Source of the DNA: Photobacterium galatheae | GTDB lineage: Bacteria; Pseudomonadota; Gammaproteobacteria; Enterobacterales; Vibrionaceae | Direction: 5' to 3' | Assembly: GCF_000695255.1 (NCBI RefSeq) | Contig: NZ_JMIB01000027.1 | Coordinates: forward strand, 62,001 to 126,000 | DNA: 64,000 nt | Part shown: in pieces, positions 59,485 through 64,000 of the stretch | Position numbering within the stretch: position 1 is the first letter of the stretch | How the letters are laid out: the number at the start of each line of letters is the position of its first letter | Notes under the pieces: model-generated | The model's database searches: none | Told to the model about the DNA's origin: nothing | What the model saw: the letters and a program-made list of their open reading frames with translations, nothing else | Made by a program: the position numbers and the translations under genes

Positions 59485-60405
59485 CTAAAACATGAATTTA
59501 GCACCAAGCAGGACACCATCTTGAGACTGACCTGACACTTTAGGTGACGTCAGCGCGACAACGCCTTCAGCATAAGCAGCGAAAGAGCCGTAAACGTACT
59601 CTGCACCGACAGTGGCAGTCGAATAATCCTCATCACCAAGCACATTGCCGTACAAATTCAATGTATCTGTCACAAAGTAGCTTCCGTCAGCAATGAAAGA
59701 CAACTTCTCCTGATTCAGACCAAATCCAAGAGAAGTTTTAATCTGCTCCCCAATGACAGTCCCAACATCAAAAAACACATTGAAATCATCTTGATGCTCG
59801 AAAACATGAATTTTGACATCGAAGTCATTCGCATAAACTGACAGGCCACTATAGAGATTACCGTCAAAGTCTGCCGATGTGATTAAAATATAGTTTTGGA
59901 CAGCATAGTTGTACTCCACAAAAGCATCATAGCCAGAAAATTTTTGTCCAATCGCATTCTTCGAAAGGGATGTATCTCCATTCATTTTCATTTTGTTCCC
60001 CAAAATCTTGTTGGCTATGTTTTTATCATATCCAACTTTCAGATCATGGTTATCTTTCGATAACTTCAAGGAAACATCAGCTTTCGTTTCATAGTCATCG
60101 TCTCTGAGATCATAAATGTCTCTGACACCCGTATTGAAGGTCACATCAATGCCATGTCTGATTGAAGTGGACGTGCTCAGATCAAGATGTGAGTGATGGA
60201 ATCCACTGTCCAAACCGTCGAATCCATAGCCATAAATCAGCTGACCGGACACCATATAATTCATCGTGGTGCCACCAAGACTGTATTGACCAACGGTTTG
60301 CGCCATGACTTCGTCGAAGATTTCCGGAGACGGTGACGTTGCTGCTATTGCAGAGATTGAAAGTAGGGATGCCGCGACAGTCACGGCTGTGTTTTTCGTT
60401 TTCAT
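59485..60405 (-). CDS. Outer-membrane beta-barrel protein
   Basis: This 306-aa protein has a signal peptide (~1-22). Alternating polar/hydrophobic strands run through the protein, ending in a C-terminal phenylalanine (GVLLGAKFMF) as in outer-membrane porins, so BAM-dependent insertion is expected. A glycine/aromatic YGYGFDGLDSGFHHSHLD motif sits near residue 55. It is translationally coupled to the transglycosylase upstream (ATGA overlap). The pore or adhesin role is not determinable. Confidence 0.7.
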   Translation of the reverse strand: MKTKNTAVTVAASLLSISAIAATSPSPEIFDEVMAQTVGQYSLGGTTMNYMVSGQLIYGYGFDGLDSGFHHSHLDLSTSTSIRHGIDVTFNTGVRDIYDLRDDDYETKADVSLKLSKDNHDLKVGYDKNIANKILGNKMKMNGDTSLSKNAIGQKFSGYDAFVEYNYAVQNYILITSADFDGNLYSGLSVYANDFDVKIHVFEHQDDFNVFFDVGTVIGEQIKTSLGFGLNQEKLSFIADGSYFVTDTLNLYGNVLGDEDYSTATVGAEYVYGSFAAYAEGVVALTSPKVSGQSQDGVLLGAKFMF

Positions 60406-61034
60406 TGTTGAACACCATGGAGGTCTAAGTATTTGAATATTTGAACATAAATGAGGAATTTCAAGAGGTGTTCCTCGGTCTCCAGAGGGACCAGATTCGC
60501 GTGAATTAACATCCAGGCGTTGGGTGTTTTGGCACGGCGGATGACTTTATCCATATTCCCCACACCGTAGTTGTAGGCCATAATTGCCGTTTCATAGTCA
60601 TTGCCATACCGCGTTTCAGCAAGCCATTGAATGTATTGAACCGCGGCTTCCGTTGATTTCTTCCAATCAAGCCGCTCATCAACCGCAGGGTTGATCTGAA
60701 GTCCGTAATCTCGAGCTGTTGGTTTCATAAATTGCCACATCCCAACCGCCCCTGCGGGACTTCTTGCTGTCGGATTAAACCCGGATTCAATTGCAGCCAA
60801 GGCCGCGATCTCTAGAGGCGCTTTATATTTTGCTGCGATCTCTCTGATGTAAGGCACGTACTGTTCATAACGCGGGTAGATAGCCTCCGCATTCTTTAAA
60901 AGTTTATCTTTATGAACACTTGCATATGCGACCAACTTGTCGCCCGTTTGTGTCCAGGGATAATTTTTATAGTTGTAAATAGCCTTTGCATGGAAACTGA
61001 AAAATAGCAGCGCTACAGGTAACAGGTGGCGCAT
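60402..61034 (-). CDS. Lytic transglycosylase (SLT domain)
   Basis: This 210-aa protein has a signal peptide (MRHLLPVALLFFSFHAKA), then an SLT/Slt70-type domain: catalytic Glu in EIAALAAIESGFNPTARSPAGAVGMWQF (ESxFxP then GxxGxWQ, ~62-88) and MAYNYGVGNMDKVI (AYNxGxG, ~140-153). It cleaves peptidoglycan glycan strands, useful for wall opening during assembly of a secretion or flagellar apparatus. ATG 61034 is chosen because an upstream start lacks a proper signal. It is coupled to the barrel gene. Confidence 0.92.
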   Translation of the reverse strand: MRHLLPVALLFFSFHAKAIYNYKNYPWTQTGDKLVAYASVHKDKLLKNAEAIYPRYEQYVPYIREIAAKYKAPLEIAALAAIESGFNPTARSPAGAVGMWQFMKPTARDYGLQINPAVDERLDWKKSTEAAVQYIQWLAETRYGNDYETAIMAYNYGVGNMDKVIRRAKTPNAWMLIHANLVPLETEEHLLKFLIYVQIFKYLDLHGVQQ

Positions 61035-61120
61035 TTTTTTGAAAATGTTAGTAAGACAAAGCAAATACCGCAACTTCCATCAAAACGCAGCCCACCCTAA
61101 GGGTTTTCTCAGCATCAAAT

Positions 61121-62338
61121 TTAGCCACTGGAGTAAGTCCGTATCTCAGAGTTATGCGCGGTTCGACAAACCCTCTGGATTAAATCGACTGGGTCATTTT
61201 CATCATGCAGAGGCATCATTGACACAAAGGAGCAGTAAGAAACCGGTGTTCCCGTCCAGTGATCGGCAAAAAAGTCTAAAACAGCATCATTACCAAACCC
61301 AATCGTCGCGCAGCCCGACTCACCAACCCCAGTCGTTACTTTAAAGCACAGTCGCTTGTCTAAGGGGGATGCAGGATTTTTGATTATTTTAATCAACCGT
61401 TTGGCGGCAAAAATGCTCTTCATCGGAAATCGACTTGTAAAATCATTGCCAGCAGAAGAAACTTCTAAAAGATAGTAGGCCCCAAAATCGTTTACTTCAT
61501 AAACAGTCTCTGCGTCTGTTGTTTGATAGACACGCGTACCGGCCTGAAAAACGATCTCTTTCTCTTCTTTCGCTCGTTTTTTCGTGTCTTCGAGCCATAT
61601 CATATCTTCATCAGAAAACTGAACTTTCGATCGCTCAGAGTTCAGACTTTTAATTAAGCGCACTGAATTGAGCCTGCTTTTTCCAGACTTTTTATACAAG
61701 TCAGATCCACCATGGGTCGCTCTATGGATACGAATCACTTGATGAGCATACTCATCTGGTTTTCGGAACGCTGCAAGTTCAGACATCGTCAACGCAATCA
61801 GAGAAGGCGCATCAATCATCGTCTCAAGGTTCACCTCAGGGTCTTTCCGACCGATTTTGCACATCTCAAAAATATTGATGGCGCTTACATAATTGGTGCT
61901 TTTCACGCGATGACTGAGTTGCAAAGCAGCATTGCTAAACGCCGATTCAATTGCCTGTTGCTCGTTTGTGCTTGCACTGGTCGAGAACGCATATCGATCC
62001 ACTTGCTCAGACTCAACGAAAAGCAATGTCTCAGAAACAGAGGATCTCAACCAGAGCCGCCGAAAATACTCAACCACAAAAGGTTGCGCATTAAACAGAT
62101 GAATCAGCTTTCCGTCGAGATTCATGAAAACAGTGAGATCTTTCTTCGGGTCTAACTTGGATGACCACCGCAGCAATTGGATCGCACTGGTGATCACCTC
62201 GTCATGACCATGAGCAAAGAAAGGGAATTGATGGCTAAATCGCTTCACGCGATAAGAGCCTGAACCCGATGTCCACTTTGGCGTAAAGCCAATCAAGTGT
62301 TCACCCAGTTTTTCGGGGGTTAATTTCCAGTTTGCCAT
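61121..62338 (-). CDS. Hypothetical protein, 405 aa
   Basis: Not recognised. It is soluble, with mixed structure and few cysteines, and has no signal peptide. It ends in the polar GEIRTYSSG-type tail and is the largest unknown gene in the window's right end. It is followed by an 86-base spacer and the transglycosylase gene, in the same direction. Its position between replication and envelope genes gives no clear hint. Confidence 0.6.
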   Translation of the reverse strand: MANWKLTPEKLGEHLIGFTPKWTSGSGSYRVKRFSHQFPFFAHGHDEVITSAIQLLRWSSKLDPKKDLTVFMNLDGKLIHLFNAQPFVVEYFRRLWLRSSVSETLLFVESEQVDRYAFSTSASTNEQQAIESAFSNAALQLSHRVKSTNYVSAINIFEMCKIGRKDPEVNLETMIDAPSLIALTMSELAAFRKPDEYAHQVIRIHRATHGGSDLYKKSGKSRLNSVRLIKSLNSERSKVQFSDEDMIWLEDTKKRAKEEKEIVFQAGTRVYQTTDAETVYEVNDFGAYYLLEVSSAGNDFTSRFPMKSIFAAKRLIKIIKNPASPLDKRLCFKVTTGVGESGCATIGFGNDAVLDFFADHWTGTPVSYCSFVSMMPLHDENDPVDLIQRVCRTAHNSEIRTYSSG

Positions 62339-62586
62339 TTTAAGACTTCAAAATTACCATTAAACATGCATTTAGTCTTTATATTACCACATAAGTTTTT
62401 CCTCACAACTCTAATCTTCTCCTGTATTTCAACCGTCAATGTTGCACGGATGACCAAGTCAAAAAACTTCACTCAAAGCGGGTCACTCAGAGCCGGGTAA
62501 GGAAAAGAGACATGTTGTTTCAATACGGAAGAGAGGGCAGTGAAAACGGGTCGAGGAAGCCAGTCAGTGCAGCGATCGCTCTTCAC
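62339..62586. other. Intergenic region without recognised content
   Basis: 248 bases between the stop of 62587 and the start of 62338 on the minus strand. The promoter of the gene at 62338 probably lies here (TATTAC-like boxes near 62384-62390). I saw no repeats or RNA. Confidence 0.3.
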
Positions 62587-62973
62587 TCACGAAATGCATT
62601 GTTCATAGATCGCCTGAAGCAAGGCTTTACTTTCTGAAGTTGACTGTGCTTCAGGCTGTCCGCCTTTCACGATCACTATCTCACCTAAGCAGATAGACTG
62701 TTTACGCCAATAGTGGACAATTTTTTCAATCACGGGCTTTGAGGCTGAGCAGAGATAACACCCATCGACAACCAGTGAGTGCTCTGAGATCTCATCGCCT
62801 GACTCAATTTCTGAAGCAACCATCTTACCGATGGTTCTTGCGCTCGCATCGGTTCTGAAAACGAGAGGAATGGCAGATTGAGGAAACACCTGAACCTCAT
62901 CGAAGCAGTCCTGCCTGACAACAGAAGAAACAAATAAATGGCCATACCTGTGAGATACTTTTACCTTATGCAT
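62587..62973 (-). CDS. Hypothetical protein, 128 aa
   Basis: Not recognised. ATG 62973 is preceded by AGGCCAGG, a possible ribosome binding site; an in-frame ATG at 63060 would add 29 residues. It is small, soluble and mixed in structure, with two cysteine-containing segments (DGCYLCSASKPV). It lies between the Rep-like gene and the 405-aa gene, in the same direction. Confidence 0.5.
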   Translation of the reverse strand: MHKVKVSHRYGHLFVSSVVRQDCFDEVQVFPQSAIPLVFRTDASARTIGKMVASEIESGDEISEHSLVVDGCYLCSASKPVIEKIVHYWRKQSICLGEIVIVKGGQPEAQSTSESKALLQAIYEQCIS

Positions 62974-63222
62974 CCTGGCCTCGGCCTCCCTGGGTCTATT
63001 TGATTGGATGAACCATCTATCTGTGTGTCGGTCCGTTTGCATAGAGATATAAAAACACAAATGGCCAATAATTCAACATCGATTCTGTGCGCAACCTCTA
63101 ATACTGGTGAAGACTGGACAACTTCAGGATAGATTGCCTCAACTTGTCATGTTGCAAGACGAAAGAGAAGCCGGAAACTCAGATCATCTCGAAGTGAAAT
63201 TCTGAACCGAGATCAATCCCGT

Positions 63223-63954
63223 TCAGGCGATAAGCACCTGATCTTCATGAAAGTCATCTTCATTCCCCGTGAAGTGAGCAAAGTCTTCTTTCGGAGGGCG
63301 AACAGTATCAGCTAATTCAAATTCCAGAATGATTTTTGAAACCTTTCGGCCAGTTTTTTCTGTCTTGATGTCGAACTTCTTCTTCAGCAGCCCATACTTG
63401 ATTAACTCTTTCTCTGCTTTCAGCAAAACATCTCTTCGCAGGGTTGAATAATCTTCGCTTTTACAGTCAGTCAGCCTTTTCAGGCTCTGAGGTGTCATGT
63501 ACAAAACCCCTGTGTCAGAGAACCGGATTAAGCGCTCAAACATCTTCACCGTATAAACACTCCGAAAAGGTTTCAGAAGCTCAATCGGTATCCGGTACAT
63601 AAACCCGGTCTTTGCCAGATGCGCATTAATCAAAAATGGCATTGCGCGTGCGTTCAGCCACACAACGATCGTGTCATCAATCGTTTTGACTTCCTCAAAA
63701 ACGCTTCTCAGGCTGGAGTCATCACAACGGATGTGGGTGGTGATCAACTCTTTGAGGCAATGCTCTTTCACCATCTGCTTCGCTTTTCTCGGATTCGCAA
63801 GTTCCCAGGAGGAGAGGAAATCTTTGAAGTCGATGAAGAACCTTAAGGCATTTTCATCCTGAGTCAGCTTTTTTCGAAAATACTTGATGACATTCTCAGC
63901 GCTTTCGTTTTCCAGACAGGCGTAATCCAGTGGAATCACCGCAAGAAAAGACAT
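63223..63954 (-). CDS. Probable Rep_3/RepB-type replication initiator
   Basis: This 243-aa protein contains a two-winged-helix pattern. VKMFERLIRFSDTGVLYMTP (~135) and QSLKRLTDCKSEDYSTLRRD match the first wing, and AEKELIKYGLLKKKFDIKTEKTGRKVSKIILEFE (~185-218; GRKV..I.F is the hallmark) the second of the PF01051-like initiator family. These bind iterons at plasmid origins. I saw no iteron array, so the origin is probably to the right of the window. Length is normal for the family; the similarity is moderate. Confidence 0.6.
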   Translation of the reverse strand: MSFLAVIPLDYACLENESAENVIKYFRKKLTQDENALRFFIDFKDFLSSWELANPRKAKQMVKEHCLKELITTHIRCDDSSLRSVFEEVKTIDDTIVVWLNARAMPFLINAHLAKTGFMYRIPIELLKPFRSVYTVKMFERLIRFSDTGVLYMTPQSLKRLTDCKSEDYSTLRRDVLLKAEKELIKYGLLKKKFDIKTEKTGRKVSKIILEFELADTVRPPKEDFAHFTGNEDDFHEDQVLIA

Positions 63955-64000
63955 GCATACCCTGTATGAATGAATATTCGGGAAAACACTGAGTTGTGAA

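Noticed and set aside
1..64000. CRISPR arrays, transposases, insertion sequences, integrase attachment sites
   Set aside because: No regularly spaced repeats, no transposase or integrase motifs, and no duplicated tRNA 3' end were seen.

Overview
This window reads as part of a large accessory replicon (megaplasmid, secondary replicon or phage-plasmid) from a gammaproteobacterium-like host. The tRNAs have encoded CCA ends, the proteins resemble gammaproteobacterial Tol-Pal, Min, SecDF, exonuclease I and flagellar families, and the base composition looks moderately AT-rich by eye. I saw no rRNA, no ribosomal protein operon, no transposase, no virion gene and no CRISPR array. The housekeeping homologues lack their usual chromosomal neighbours: secY without ribosomal genes, secE without nusG, secDF without yajC, rpsA without cmk or ihfB. 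They are sorted by function instead. A primase-like TOPRIM protein (27872-30868) and a probable Rep_3/RepB-type initiator (63223-63954) fit an independently replicating element. The replicon type is an inference; the window alone does not prove it.

Layout. 1-3273: small unrecognised genes plus a degenerate sirtuin-like gene. 3250-13709: late flagellar genes (fliJ-like, fliK, fliC, flgK, flgL, fliI, fliS, fliD, flhB, flgM). 13830-18459: tolQ, tolR, a YdjM-like membrane protein, unknown envelope genes, and tolA split by one base at an A9 run. 18503-26568: a divergent Sec translocon (secY, a possible secG, secE, secF, secD) mixed with unknown periplasmic proteins. 26802-30868: an unknown protein and the primase. 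30979-35951: dacA (PBP5), a catalytically degenerate mreB, a small partner gene and clpA. 36038-39951: an unknown gene, ribosomal protein S1 and an OmpA-domain protein. 39952-41350: a gene-poor 1.4 kb holding a strong promoter and a structured RNA candidate with a tmRNA-like segment. 41351-47642: minC, two unknown membrane proteins, tolB, pal, minD and minE. 47709-52304: a 2OG-Fe(II) oxygenase, an unknown gene, exonuclease I, a YfbR-like nucleotidase and a lipoprotein. 52322-53232: a tRNA operon in which normal tRNAs alternate with degenerate tRNA-like segments. 53279-58228: two SPASM radical SAM enzymes, signal peptidase I, an IcmD-like small membrane protein and a prepilin peptidase. 58486-63954: unknown periplasmic and cytoplasmic proteins, an outer-membrane barrel, a lytic transglycosylase and the Rep-like gene.

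The striking point is that one element carries a divergent second set of cell-building functions: complete Tol-Pal, complete MinCDE, an MreB-like actin, PBP5, a lytic transglycosylase, Sec translocase, signal peptidases, a flagellum, S1, tRNAs and a Clp unfoldase. Several members have lost catalytic motifs (MreB, sirtuin) while others look fully functional (MinD, FliI, TolQR, PBP5). Many genes also have a -10 promoter hexamer only 5-12 bases before the start codon, which predicts leaderless or near-leaderless mRNAs. Working hypothesis (inference): the element remodels or partly replaces the host's envelope, division-site and secretion machinery, for example to make a specialised pole, minicell or vesicle for its own dispersal.
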